Source: Gammaproteobacteria bacterium
GTDB lineage: Bacteria > Pseudomonadota > Gammaproteobacteria > Pseudomonadales > JAUIET01
Length of the DNA: 64,000 nucleotides
Assembly: GCA_030431775.1 (NCBI GenBank)
Contig: JAUIHW010000005.1
Coordinates: forward strand, 62,001-126,000
Reading direction: 5' to 3'
Shown: positions 36,080-45,995 of the stretch, piece after piece
Layout: every line of letters starts with the position of its first letter
How positions within the stretch are numbered: the stretch's first letter is position 1
Translations under genes and position numbers: made by a program
Notes under the pieces: generated by a model
Database searches by the model: none
What the model saw: the letters and a program-made list of their open reading frames with translations, nothing else
What the model was told of the DNA's origin: nothing

Positions 36080-37831
36080 ATGAGCGAATACCAGGCACCC
36101 ACTGAAGACATACTATTCACCCTGAAAGCCGTCTCCGGCCTGAACCAACTGCAGACATTGCCAGCGTTCAATGAGGTCAGTGATGACCTGGTCGATGCCA
36201 TTATCGAGGAAGCGGGTAAGTTCTCGGCCGGTGTGATTGCGCCCATTAACCGCAGTGGTGACGAACAGGGCACCAAGGTTGTTGATGGCGAAGTACAGGA
36301 AGCCGATGGCTTTGCCGACGCCTATCAGCAGCTGGTCGCTGGTGGCTGGAGCAGTCTTGCGGGAAATACCCAATATGGCGGTCAGGGCTTACCCGTGCTG
36401 CTGGCCACTGCCGTGGCGGAAACCATCATGTCAGCCAATCTGTCATTTTCACTGGTATCCATGCTTTCACAGGGCGCTATCTCCGCGTTGAACAATCACG
36501 GCTCGGAGCAGCTGAAAGACACCTACCTACCAAAGTTGATCAGCGGCGAATGGACCGGCACCATGAACCTGACCGAGCCGCAGGCCGGTTCGGACCTGAG
36601 CGTAGTGAAAACCATGGCCACCCCGGACAGTGACGTTTACCGCATTAGTGGCCAAAAGATATATATCACCTGGGGCGACCACAAAATGGCCGAAAACATC
36701 GTCCATCTGGTGTTGGCGCGCACCCCGGATGCGCCTGGAGGTTCGGGTGGTCTTAGCCTGTTCATCGTACCCAAGTATTTACTCAATGCCGACGGCAGCC
36801 CGGGCGAGCGTAACGACGTGTTTCCGGTGTCCGTGGAACACAAACTGGGCATTAACGCCAGTCCAACCTGCGTGATGAGCTTTGGCGAAAACGGCGGCGC
36901 AATCGGCTACCTGGTGGGCGAACTGAATCGTGGCCTGGCCTGTATGTTCACCATGATGAATCATGCCCGGTTAGACGTGGGCCTGCAGGGCGTGGGCATT
37001 TCCGAGCGAGCCTACCAGCAGGCTGCCTGGTTTGCCAAGGAGCGGGTTCAGGGTGGCGTCAGTATTATCAACCACGCTGATGTTCGCCGCATGCTCATGC
37101 AAATGCGGGCGTTGACTGAAGCCGGCCGGGCCTTGTGCTATACCGCTCACGCCAGCAACGATCTCGCCCACCACAGCCAGGATGAAGAGCAGGCCAAGGC
37201 GGCCCAGGCACGCACCGACTTGCTCACCCCACTCGCCAAAGGCTGGACTACCGAAGTGGCTAACGAAGTCACTTCGCTGGGTATTCAGGTGCATGGAGGC
37301 ATGGGCTTTATCGAGGAAACCGGTGCCGCACAGCATTATCGTGATGCGCGCATTCTTGCCATTTACGAAGGCACCAACGGTATACAAGCCTTGGACCTGG
37401 TTGGCCGAAAGCTCACCCGTGACGGTGGCGCCATGATGGCCGCGCTGCTGGCCGACATGCGGGCCTCCAGCGAGGCTCTGGGCTCACAGCATGAGCTGTC
37501 AACACTGCAAGCCGGTCTGAACCAGGGCATAGACATCCTGCAACAAGCCAGCAACTGGGTGCTGGAAAATGCTAAAGAGCCCGAGCTCACTAATAGCGTG
37601 GCCTTCGACCTTCTGATGCTGAGCGGCTATGTCACTGGCGCCTGGCTACTCTGCAAGAAAGCCATGGCGGCCGCGGAGGCACAAGCCACTAACGACAGCG
37701 ATTTTTACCGCAGCAAAATCGCCGTCGCGCAGTTCTTTGTGCGCAACATACTGCCGCGCGCAGGCGCGCATTGGCAGGCGATGCAATCTGGCAGTGAAAC
37801 GGTAATGGCCCTGGAAGCGGACATGTTCTAG
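36080..37831 (+). CDS. Acyl-CoA dehydrogenase, long DmdC/FadE-like type
   Basis: 583 residues, about 200 longer than ordinary acyl-CoA dehydrogenases, because of the extra C-terminal domain seen in DmdC (methylthiopropionyl-CoA dehydrogenase) and FadE-like enzymes. Seen: GGWSSLAGNTQYGGQGLP, MNLTEPQAGSDLS, VEHKLGINASPTCVMSFG, and ILAIYEGTNGIQALDLVGRKL with the catalytic Glu. Third gene of the MaoC operon; substrate not assignable. The start lacks a close ribosome site. Confidence 0.9.
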   Translation: MSEYQAPTEDILFTLKAVSGLNQLQTLPAFNEVSDDLVDAIIEEAGKFSAGVIAPINRSGDEQGTKVVDGEVQEADGFADAYQQLVAGGWSSLAGNTQYGGQGLPVLLATAVAETIMSANLSFSLVSMLSQGAISALNNHGSEQLKDTYLPKLISGEWTGTMNLTEPQAGSDLSVVKTMATPDSDVYRISGQKIYITWGDHKMAENIVHLVLARTPDAPGGSGGLSLFIVPKYLLNADGSPGERNDVFPVSVEHKLGINASPTCVMSFGENGGAIGYLVGELNRGLACMFTMMNHARLDVGLQGVGISERAYQQAAWFAKERVQGGVSIINHADVRRMLMQMRALTEAGRALCYTAHASNDLAHHSQDEEQAKAAQARTDLLTPLAKGWTTEVANEVTSLGIQVHGGMGFIEETGAAQHYRDARILAIYEGTNGIQALDLVGRKLTRDGGAMMAALLADMRASSEALGSQHELSTLQAGLNQGIDILQQASNWVLENAKEPELTNSVAFDLLMLSGYVTGAWLLCKKAMAAAEAQATNDSDFYRSKIAVAQFFVRNILPRAGAHWQAMQSGSETVMALEADMF

Positions 37832-37836
37832 TTTGC

Positions 37837-38943
37837 TCAGCTCCAGGGCGTAACCAGGTACTTCTCACCGGTTTTCATCGCACTGTAATCCAAGACGGCT
37901 TCTTTACTCAGCATTTCCTCCAGAGATACCCGCCGCTTGTAGCTACTGGCAAAAGTGGAGGTGAGGCCAGCCAGGACGCGCTTGCGCATACGCAGAACGG
38001 TTTCCATGCCTGCCTGTTGCAAAAAGGGCGTGAGCAACCAACCTGACAATGTCCAGCCAAAGCCGTAGGCCGGCGTCAGAATGGTGGGACTAAGATCAAG
38101 TCGGCCATAGATATACATTCGCTTAGCCTGATTGGAACCGTACCGTGAATACTCACTCATCTGTTCTGTGGCGACCCGCTCCATGGCCTTGAAGCAGTTG
38201 TCCACGGCCTGCCCGCCGCCAATGGGATCGAAGCCGCAGTAGGCACCAGTCGTCCTGATGGCAGCGCGTAACTGCTCAGCAAAATCATCATCTGACGAAT
38301 TGACAATATGGGTGGCACCCAGATTATGGAGCAGGTCAACATGTTCCTGCTTTCTGACAATATTCACCAGCGGCAGCTGATCTTCCTGGCAGATGCGCAC
38401 CAGCATTTGCCCCAGATTGGATGCCGCGGCGGTGTGGATGATGGCGTCCTGCTTCTCCATTCTTGCGGTTTCAACAAACCCGAGCGCGGTCATTGGGTTG
38501 ACAAAGGCCGACGCGCCCTCTTCTGATGAAACATCCCTCAGAGGCAGGCACATATTTGCGTCTGCAATGCAGTATTGCGAAAAGGCATTACCGGGCACGC
38601 AGGCAACCCGCTGACCAAGCAGTGATTGTGCCACTTCATTGTCACCAGCAGCGAGCACCGTGCCCGCGCCTTCATTGCCAACGGGCAGCGCCAAGCCATG
38701 GCGCCCCTTTTGCGCACTGTTAAAGGGCTCAGGCATGGTGGCGACAAATCTGCCGGCGGTGTATTCGGCGTTTTCGAGATCAGCCGCGCTGGTGAGCAAC
38801 GCCAGGTCAGACGGGTTGATCGGCGCCGCTTCCATCCGAACCAGTACCTGATTACCCGTAGGTTGCGGAAACTCCGTTTCTTGTATTTCGACGGTCAGCC
38901 TGCCATCTGCCAGCGTGCTGAAAATCTGTTTGCCAATGGTCAT
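37837..38943 (-). CDS. MDR-family zinc-independent oxidoreductase (quinone reductase-like)
   Basis: 368 residues. GroES-like N-terminal part (MEAAPINPSDLALLT) and Rossmann part with AAASNLGQMLVRICQEDQLPLVNIVRK for NADPH. Lacks the clustered structural cysteines of zinc alcohol dehydrogenases. The start at 38943 is preferred because CAGGAGTATATCTC precedes it; an ATG 24 bp upstream has only a weak site. Converges with the acyl-CoA dehydrogenase with 5 bp between stops. Confidence 0.85.
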   Translation of the reverse strand: MTIGKQIFSTLADGRLTVEIQETEFPQPTGNQVLVRMEAAPINPSDLALLTSAADLENAEYTAGRFVATMPEPFNSAQKGRHGLALPVGNEGAGTVLAAGDNEVAQSLLGQRVACVPGNAFSQYCIADANMCLPLRDVSSEEGASAFVNPMTALGFVETARMEKQDAIIHTAAASNLGQMLVRICQEDQLPLVNIVRKQEHVDLLHNLGATHIVNSSDDDFAEQLRAAIRTTGAYCGFDPIGGGQAVDNCFKAMERVATEQMSEYSRYGSNQAKRMYIYGRLDLSPTILTPAYGFGWTLSGWLLTPFLQQAGMETVLRMRKRVLAGLTSTFASSYKRRVSLEEMLSKEAVLDYSAMKTGEKYLVTPWS

Positions 38944-39019
38944 GAGATATACTCCTGGGTGTTGCATTGTTCACCGTGTCGCCCGCGACGGTTTGCCGGT
39001 GAGGTTTACTCTATGAATT

Positions 39020-39634
39020 TCAGCCAGCGTAACCCCAATAGGTAAAGCCGGCAATTTTTGGCGTGGACGGCATATACATGCTGTCCATCTGCTTTATGGT
39101 AAATCCCCCTGCGCGCAGCAACTCGGGAATATCGCGGTTAAGGTGACAGCCGCCGGCTATCCTGCCCCATGCCGAATTAACACGGTTCTGCCACCGGTGT
39201 ACGGCTTCATCGGGCGCCTTGCCATGCTCGCTGAACAGCAGTTTTCCTCCCGGCTTCAATACGCGCCGCATTTGCTGCAGGGCTTTTTGGGCGTCCGGGA
39301 TGGTACACAAGGTATAAGTGAGTACTATGCTGTCAACGCTATCAGTGTCCAAGGGTATTTCTTCGCCTGACAGACCCAGCCAGGTCAGCTCAAACGGCGC
39401 CGCTGCAACGCGCTTACGTGCTTTCAAACGCATACCTTCCGACGGTTCAAGGCCCCAGACCTTCTTCACTTTCTGTGCATCGTAGTACGGGATATTGATG
39501 CCCGACCCCATGCCGATCTCCAGAATATGCCCTTCAGCGTGAGGTACCACTTTTTCACGTTGTTTCAATATGGGCTTGGTGCCACATGCCATATTGATCA
39601 CATGTGGCAATACATAACGTTCATAGACACTCAT
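39020..39634 (-). CDS. Class I SAM-dependent methyltransferase (UbiE/PMT-like)
   Basis: 204 residues. The SAM motif I is ILEIGMGSGINIPYYD (about 37-52), followed by VWGLEPSEGMRLKARKRV. Motif II/III: SVDSIVLTYTLCTIPDAQKAL and VLKPGGKLLFSEHG. Of the type annotated as phosphatidylethanolamine- or generic methyltransferase; no substrate can be given. Last of a minus-strand run, 65 bp downstream of the Fe-S gene. Confidence 0.86.
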   Translation of the reverse strand: MSVYERYVLPHVINMACGTKPILKQREKVVPHAEGHILEIGMGSGINIPYYDAQKVKKVWGLEPSEGMRLKARKRVAAAPFELTWLGLSGEEIPLDTDSVDSIVLTYTLCTIPDAQKALQQMRRVLKPGGKLLFSEHGKAPDEAVHRWQNRVNSAWGRIAGGCHLNRDIPELLRAGGFTIKQMDSMYMPSTPKIAGFTYWGYAG

Positions 39635-39699
39635 AGTTGGTTCACCGACACATCAACGGCCTATGTTATCGGCAATGCGATCACCGATCCAGTCAGTCT

Positions 39700-40149
39700 C
39701 TAAACCAGGTTTTTGGATTCCAGCCTGGCTTTACGGCGCGCCATCTTAACCAACAGATTGTCAGCGATGCCCGGCCTGGTCCAGGGACATACCGCAATAC
39801 AGATGCCGCAGGCGAAATTCTCGCCGAAGTATGGGATACACTTATCGAAGTCCACGTACCACTTGTGCGTACCTCGCACCAACTGCTTTTCGTCAAAAAT
39901 CGCATCCGGCGGGCAGGCATTCCGACACACCTGGCAATTGGTACAGAAGTCGTCGGCACCGAACTCATCCGCCTGGTCGTATTCCAAGGGCATGTCCGTG
40001 GTGACTGCCGATAGGCGAAAGCCTGAACCAAAGCGGCGATTAATCAGCGAGCCGTGTTTGCCCAGCCCATTTACCTCGTTACCGGACACCTCCGGGAAGT
40101 GGGCCAGCAGTTCTTCGCTGGGCTGATAGTCGTGCCTGGGTTTGCCCAT
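39700..40149 (-). CDS. Reductive-dehalogenase-like Fe-S protein lacking the B12 domain
   Basis: 149 residues. Two [4Fe-4S] motifs: Cys69, Cys72, Cys75, Cys79 in FCTNCQVCRNACP, and Cys104, Cys114, Cys117, Cys121 in FACGICIAVCPW. The segment NGLGKHGSLINRRFGSGFRL and TTDMPLEYD before them matches the C-terminal half of RdhA-type reductive dehalogenases. The roughly 200-300-residue N-terminal cobalamin-binding part is absent; the gene starts right after the GMC stop (9 bp) with AGGTGG before the ATG. It may be an electron-transfer protein for the GMC enzyme, or a remnant of an rdhA. An in-frame GTG at 40158 is less likely. Confidence 0.8.
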   Translation of the reverse strand: MGKPRHDYQPSEELLAHFPEVSGNEVNGLGKHGSLINRRFGSGFRLSAVTTDMPLEYDQADEFGADDFCTNCQVCRNACPPDAIFDEKQLVRGTHKWYVDFDKCIPYFGENFACGICIAVCPWTRPGIADNLLVKMARRKARLESKNLV

Positions 40150-40158
40150 AGTATCCAC

Positions 40159-41730
40159 CTAGTGGTTTTTCAGCACAAACTCCACGGTCCTTAAGGCCAG
40201 CGCGTGGATGGTAAACGTCGGATTTACCGCACCGCTGGACGGAAACAAGCCCGGTCCGGCAATGTACACATTATCCATTTCATGGCAGCGGCCATACTCA
40301 TCAGTGACCGACGTCGTCGGGTCTTTGCCCATGACCGTGCCACCCAGCACGTGCATGCCAAACGGGTTGCCGTGCCAAACTTCATCAGCGCCTGCGGCCT
40401 CCACTATGCTCATACCCTGCTGCAGTGCCAGGTCAGCCATCGCCTGCGTTTCTGCCGTTATGTTGTGGCTGGCAACCGCCAACGGCGCGCCATAAGTATC
40501 CCGTTTGCTGCTGAGTGAAACCCGGTTTTCCGATAAGGCAATGTCTTCGCCCACCGCATTCATCTGGGCAAAATGTTTACTGGCCTTTTGCATGAAAGGC
40601 TCCAGCGCGGCACCAAAAATATCCGGCCTGGAATTGGCGATACTGACCAGGTCATTCGGTTTGGCGGCATTGGCAATCAGCCATTGATATGAACCGAACG
40701 CCTTTTCGCTCTGCTGCTTCTGCGCATAGTTGTCATGGCTCATCAGCTGGCCACCGGTTGGGCCCAGATGCGGCTGGGTTTCTTCCCGCATCAAGCCGAA
40801 CACCGTTCGCGATGGGTGAGTCATCAAATAGCGGCCAACCAGGTCATTGCTGTTACTCAAACCTTGCGGGTGCGCTTCACTGCCGGAGTTTAACAACAAG
40901 CGCGCGTTCTGAACCGTGAATGCGGCGAGCACAACCGTGTCGGCAAGGGCGCTGTGTTTGTCGCCGGAGCCATCAACATACTCCACTCCACTTGCTTTGC
41001 GTGCACTCACACCCTGTAGCACTCTCAGCACCGTGGCGTTATGGCGCAGTTCAGCACCCGCGCGCGTCGCCCGCGGCAGGTAGGTGACCAATGGGTTGGC
41101 CAGCGCACCGGTCGGGCAGCCGGCGTCGCACCAGCCGTCATACAGGCAGGCCGCCCGGCCCTGAAATTGGCGGCTGTTGATGGCCAGTGGTATCGGTGCC
41201 GTGCGCAAGCCTTGCTCGGCAAAGCCTTTGGAGAGAACACGCCCTTGCGCAAACACCGGCAGAGCCGGCATGGGGTATTTCTCGCCATCAGGCCGCCAGA
41301 TCTCGGCTTCGGCATCCCCACTTAAGCCCACTTCCGCCTGTACACGGTCGTAATAAGGACGCACAGTCGCATAGTCGAAGGGCCAATCCAGGCCTTTACC
41401 ATGCTCGGATCGCACGGAAAAATCAGATTCGTGCAGGCGCGGCCACACCCCATAGTGGTGCAATGCGCTGCCGCCGGTACCATAGCCGGCATTAAAGTTG
41501 TGGCCGATGCGAAAGTTGCCCTGCTCGTCAACCGGCGCGCCACTCCATTTCAGGCGCCGTGCCCAGATCTGTGAACTGATCAGGTCAGTAAGTTTGCGCT
41601 CGGGACCAGCTTCCAACACCAGCACCCGCTTGCCGGCCTCAGCCGCATACGCTGCAATCAAACTGCCGGCCGCACCGGCACCAACGATCAGCAAGTCATA
41701 TTTCTCCCGCACAGGCACGCGTGACATCAT
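40159..41730 (-). CDS. GMC-family flavoprotein oxidoreductase (gluconate 2-dehydrogenase-like large subunit)
   Basis: 523 residues. FAD-binding GAGAAG at 17-22, GTGGSALHHYGVWPRLHESDF, a CxxGWCDAGCPTGA segment of the gluconate/sorbose dehydrogenase branch, and C-terminal NPTFTIHALALRTVEFVL. A start at 41730 is chosen because it forms an ATGA overlap with the upstream small-subunit gene; a longer frame would add 47 residues from that gene. The partner carries the Tat signal, so the complex is exported. Oxidises an alcohol group; substrate unknown. Confidence 0.87.
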   Translation of the reverse strand: MMSRVPVREKYDLLIVGAGAAGSLIAAYAAEAGKRVLVLEAGPERKLTDLISSQIWARRLKWSGAPVDEQGNFRIGHNFNAGYGTGGSALHHYGVWPRLHESDFSVRSEHGKGLDWPFDYATVRPYYDRVQAEVGLSGDAEAEIWRPDGEKYPMPALPVFAQGRVLSKGFAEQGLRTAPIPLAINSRQFQGRAACLYDGWCDAGCPTGALANPLVTYLPRATRAGAELRHNATVLRVLQGVSARKASGVEYVDGSGDKHSALADTVVLAAFTVQNARLLLNSGSEAHPQGLSNSNDLVGRYLMTHPSRTVFGLMREETQPHLGPTGGQLMSHDNYAQKQQSEKAFGSYQWLIANAAKPNDLVSIANSRPDIFGAALEPFMQKASKHFAQMNAVGEDIALSENRVSLSSKRDTYGAPLAVASHNITAETQAMADLALQQGMSIVEAAGADEVWHGNPFGMHVLGGTVMGKDPTTSVTDEYGRCHEMDNVYIAGPGLFPSSGAVNPTFTIHALALRTVEFVLKNH

Positions 41731-42293
41731 TGTGGCCACTCCACTGTTGGCTTTATATGAGTCATATCGGGAAGGCCCAGGCGAGCCTGACCCGCTTGCG
41801 TACCATAAACCACATCGCAGGCATCCGAGCGGAACACAAAGTAAAACAAGGAGGCGGGCGGCCCGGCCCATTGCGCTACCGCATCGGTAGCAATTTTGCC
41901 TACCAGCTCGTTCAACTGCTCGGCTTGTAACTTCGCCAGCTCGGTTTGATACAAAGCCTCGGCCGCCTTGACAGTGGCCGCCGCAGACGCCGTGTAAAAG
42001 CCGGCGTGCTCACTGTGAGGGATGCCGATGTACTTTAGCATCAACAAGCTTTCTTGTGCGGAGGACGCCAGTTGCGAATCAATATAATGAGCAATACCCG
42101 CCGTGGTAGCCCCCGGCACGATGGCTTCGGCCAACGTTTCGAGAGCATCAACCGTAGGCGCCTCAAGCATTCGGTAAGGCAGCTTGGCACCATAGGCCTC
42201 ACCGGATAACAGCAGGCTGGTTTTACCACCCACCAGCGCACTGATCAGCAGGCCGCCGGAGCGGCCCAGAAAATCCCGACGTGATTGGCCCAT
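41727..42293 (-). CDS. Gluconate 2-dehydrogenase subunit 3-like, Tat-exported
   Basis: 188 residues. Twin-arginine signal SRRDFLG (4-10) and hydrophobic GGLLISALVGG. The body (LEAPTVDALETLAEAIVPGATTAGIAHYID) fits the gluconate 2-dehydrogenase subunit 3 family, which accompanies a GMC flavoprotein and carries it across the membrane. It overlaps the GMC gene by 4 bp and begins 9 bp after the end of the TonB receptor gene. Confidence 0.87.
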   Translation of the reverse strand: MGQSRRDFLGRSGGLLISALVGGKTSLLLSGEAYGAKLPYRMLEAPTVDALETLAEAIVPGATTAGIAHYIDSQLASSAQESLLMLKYIGIPHSEHAGFYTASAAATVKAAEALYQTELAKLQAEQLNELVGKIATDAVAQWAGPPASLFYFVFRSDACDVVYGTQAGQARLGLPDMTHIKPTVEWPQ

Positions 42294-42302
42294 CGGAATG
42301 CC

Positions 42303-44719
42303 TCAAAAGTTATAGCGCAGGCCGACGCTGTAAAAGCGCGGCGCACGATACGACACTTCGTTGCAACCACATAGGGTTGCCAGGTCAAACCCCTGAATAC
42401 CGGCACGCTCATCGGTCAGGTTACGAATGGCCAGAGTTGCCACCAGCGAATCGCTCTCATTGCGCCAGCTTAGCTGGGTGTTCAGCATCACGTAACTGTC
42501 AAACTTGTCCGCGTCAAAATTACGCAGATTGTATGAGTATTCATCCGAATAACTGACATCCCCCTGAACCGCAAGGTACCCGCCAAGTGCTGGCCACTCG
42601 TAACGCACCAGGCCGGTTGCCTGAAACTCGGGCGCATAGGTGGGGTCTACATCGCGCGGCGGCAAGGGTGAGCCGTTGCGCAGCAAAATGTCTTTCACGG
42701 TTGCATCGAAGTAAGACAGGCTGAACAGCATATCCAGGCCATCCATTGGAGAGGTCTGAACATCAAATTCCACACCGTAGTTTTCAGCGTCGGCATTGAT
42801 CACCACACCGCCTACACCGACGAACAGAAAGGCCTGATAATCGGAGTAGTCATAATAAAACACCGAACCGTTGACCCGGGTGCGGCCATCGCCCAACGTG
42901 GCTTTGAAACCACCTTCCAGGGAATGTAGGATTTCCTCATCATAAGGCAGCGCAGAGTTGCCACCGGCGCCCAGGTAAGCGCCCAGCAGAGGCGCGTTAA
43001 AACTGCCGGCCTTTACGCCCCGGTTCAAGCCGATGTACCACAACCAGTCATCATTCGGGCGGTAATCCAGCTGAATCTTGCCGGCCCATAAGGTGTCTGA
43101 AGTATCGGTCGCAAAAAAGTAAGGTGAACCCGCACCAAAGGCGTTGGGAATAAAGTCCCCGCGATTCACCGAGAAATTATCGAACGACGGAAACACGCCA
43201 ATTGCCGTGTTGAAGTCTTTTTCTTCACGGATTACCCGGCCGCCCACTGTCAGCGAAAGCGTGTCACTGAGCTCGTAGTCCACCTGCCCGAAAAGGCTGT
43301 AGGAGTCGGTTTCCAGGCCTGATACCACGCCAATGTCCACCGGCGCAAACGGCGGGCTTCCAGCAATACTATTGGCAGGCGCTTTCAGGCCATTGTCAGA
43401 CTCGTTGTCGATATTCAGGTAGAAAAAGCCCGCCACCCAGTTCATTCGGCCACTTTCACCACTGAAGCGAAACTCCTGAGTAAAACTGGTTGCGTCGACT
43501 CCTGCATAGTTGGCCAACTGATTCGCAGGTGCCGCATCCACATCAATGAACAACAATTTCTCATAGTCTTTGAAGTCGGTCACTGAAGTAAAGGCCAGGT
43601 TGTCACTGAGCTGCCATTCCACCCGAAGATTGATGCCGTCGGTTTCAGTACTGCCCTGGTCTTCAAAGGCAAAATCGCTGGAAAAAGTAAAGTCGTCGCC
43701 ATCCGGATCCAAATAACCGAAGAAATCACCACCCGGTGCAAGGCGGCCTGGCAATCCAATCCCACCACCAGGTAATAACTGGTCACCATCGATAGCATCA
43801 CCCCCGGCATCACCCCCCGCGGTATCTATGGTCAGACGGGTTTCGCCTGGCGGGGTGTCGATCACATTGATCAGCTCGCCATTTTCGACAACACCAATGG
43901 TTGACTTGGACTGATAAGGGCCGGTCGCAACGTCGGAGCTGGCCGTATTGATGGACAGGTCAAACTGCAGATCATCGTTGGGACGAAAAGAAAACGTCAG
44001 CCGTCCGGCCAGCGTGTCGTCATCACCCAGGTCGGCTCCTGCACCGGCGCCGGGTGAGCCCAGAAAAGCGCTGTCGGGGTAAAGGTTTTTCAGGTAACCA
44101 TCCTGCTTGTTGTAGCGCAAAGCAAGCCGCGCGGCCAGCGTGTCGGACAGCGGACCACCGACCGCAAACTCCACCGTAGAGCGATTCGCATCGGCATCCG
44201 TGTCAAAGCGCCCAAAGCTGACGTCTACATAGCCTTCCACTTCGTCAAAGCTTGGTTTATTTGAAACATAATGCACCAGACCGCCTGTGGCGTTACGGCC
44301 GAACAACGTGCTTGCGGGCCTTTCAACACTTCCACACGGTCGATATCAAAAACGGCGAAGGTCTGAGCCTGGGCAACGGCAAAATAGCCCTCATCGAGGT
44401 ACACGGCATTGGGCGCCTCGATAATATCGTTAAAATCATTCTGAGTAACACCACGAATGGAAAACTGGGTGTTTTGCCCAGCGAGATTTCCGCTGATGTG
44501 CACACCCGGAGTAAATGCAGCAATGTCAAAGCTTTGTTGCACGCCCAGGGCATTCATTTGTTCACCGGTAAACGCGGTTACCGCGATCGGTACGTCCTGG
44601 AGGTTTTGCTCACGCTTTTGAGCCGTGACCCTGACCTCTTCCAGTACATTCTGGGCGTAGCTTGTTGTACTGAGTAGAGCACTGCTTAACAAGGCAAGCA
44701 TAGGGAGATTGTTGTTCAT
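42303..44719 (-). pseudogene. TonB-dependent receptor split by a one-base frameshift
   Basis: The 5' frame (44719 down to about 44312) holds a signal peptide (MNNNLPMLALLSSALLSTTS), a TonB box-like EEVRVTAQKREQNLQDVP, and the plug up to DIDRVEVLKGPQ. The 3' frame resumes with FGRNATGGLVHYVSNKPS and continues without interruption for over 660 residues to the terminal YNF. Receptors read GPQGTLFGRNA here; on the coding strand GGCCCGCAAGCACGTTG lacks one G. All else is intact, so it is a very recent mutation, a phase-variation event, or a sequencing/assembly error. Receptor of the operon with the GMC and Tat genes. Confidence 0.8.
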
Positions 44720-44767
44720 GGTTTTTCCTCGCGGTTCTAAGAGTTGATTGTATTGTGTTTGATCATA

Positions 44768-45874
44768 TTATTTGACGGGTAGGCGCAGGCCTTTTTTCTC
44801 CAGCCGCGGCAGCACTTCCTGCCTAAAGTACGGGAATTCTTTGGCATAGTCCACAAAAGCCAGAGTGGTTCCCGCCACCCCGGTGGCACTCAATTTCTCG
44901 AGTTCATCGGCAATGTGGTCGGGCGTGCCTACCAGAGGGTAGCCGCCGTGGCCTGCGGCAAAGCGATCACGAAAGCTGGCCAGCGCTTCGGGTGTAAACG
45001 ATTGCGCATGCAGGCCCTGCAGCTTCATCAGGTAATCAACAGCGTCCCAGTCGGCGTTTTGATTGGCGTAGTAATCCAGGTAGTCCTCTGCTTCTTGTTG
45101 AGTGGGGCGACACACTACGGTACAAAAAGTAAACACGCCAACCTCTCGGCCAACGCCGGCAGCCTTTTCATTGATTTCCCGCACGGTTGCACTGGCCTGC
45201 TCAAAATCAAAGACCGGAGTGAACAGAAAGTCTGCATTGCGCATCGCAAACTGTCGGCCTTCCTGTGATGCGGCAGCATTGAGAATCGGTACGTGGCTCT
45301 GTACCGGGTGTGGGTTACTGTACACTCCCTTGCCTTGAAAGTATTTACCCTCCCAATCGAATGCCTGGTCTTCCGTCCAAAGCTTTTGTATGTAATCGAA
45401 CCATTCCTGGGCAAACTCGTAACGCGCTGCATGCTCCTGCGGCAGCTCCACCCCGAAGGCGTCGTACTCGGGTTTGTTCCAGCCAGCGACCACATTCAAA
45501 CCTACCCGGCCGCCGCCTAAATGATCGATGGTGGCCAATTGCTTGGCAACGACTATTGGGTGGTTAAAGGCCGTGTGGACCGTGGCGAAAACCTGAATGC
45601 GCTTAGTGTTTGCCAGCAGACCCGTCGCCCAGGTGACTGTTTCCAAAACACCGCCATGAAAATCCGTATCGCCACCGTAGCCAATCCACCGGGCAATGGG
45701 CAGCATGAATTCCAAGCCAGCCTCATCGGTCTGACGAACCAGGTCCAGGTTGTTTTCCCAGTTGTTTTTCCAGCGCTCCTCGACTTTTGTGACGGCCATA
45801 CCGCTGGAGCAGTTTGCCGAGAAGATACCCAATTTCAGTTTGTTGTCGTTAAACATTGGACTGGTTGCCGTCAT
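44768..45874 (-). CDS. LLM-class flavin-dependent monooxygenase (RutA/SsuD-like)
   Basis: 368 residues, bacterial luciferase-like TIM barrel. Typical segments: RIQVFATVHTAFNHPIVVAKQLATIDHLGGGRVGLNVVAGWNKPEYDAFG, and VGTPDHIADELEKLSATGVAG. The AGW-x-KPEY pattern resembles pyrimidine oxygenase RutA and alkanesulfonate monooxygenases, which use FMNH2 or flavin peroxide to oxygenate N-heterocycles or sulfonates. AGGAAGG precedes the start. Divergent from marR 46039 with the shared palindrome between them; the TonB receptor and GMC genes follow 48 bp downstream and may be cotranscribed. Confidence 0.88.
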   Translation of the reverse strand: MTATSPMFNDNKLKLGIFSANCSSGMAVTKVEERWKNNWENNLDLVRQTDEAGLEFMLPIARWIGYGGDTDFHGGVLETVTWATGLLANTKRIQVFATVHTAFNHPIVVAKQLATIDHLGGGRVGLNVVAGWNKPEYDAFGVELPQEHAARYEFAQEWFDYIQKLWTEDQAFDWEGKYFQGKGVYSNPHPVQSHVPILNAAASQEGRQFAMRNADFLFTPVFDFEQASATVREINEKAAGVGREVGVFTFCTVVCRPTQQEAEDYLDYYANQNADWDAVDYLMKLQGLHAQSFTPEALASFRDRFAAGHGGYPLVGTPDHIADELEKLSATGVAGTTLAFVDYAKEFPYFRQEVLPRLEKKGLRLPVK

Positions 45875-45995
45875 TTCAAACCTTCCTTTCGTGCAGTGAA
45901 TTCGGTAGTCACATCAGATTGCGTTAGCATGGTCATTTATCTTATTGGTACCGCCTAAATTCGGCGTAGAATTGCTATTGACCAAATTAATGATT

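Noticed and set aside
40159..41871. Longer start for the GMC oxidoreductase at 41871
   Set aside because: The additional 47 residues overlap the small-subunit gene and lack family similarity; the ATGA overlap at 41730 is the natural start.
42303..44719. Two separate TonB receptor genes rather than one broken gene
   Set aside because: The second frame lacks a signal peptide and plug start, and the two frames join exactly within the conserved GPQGTLFG motif.
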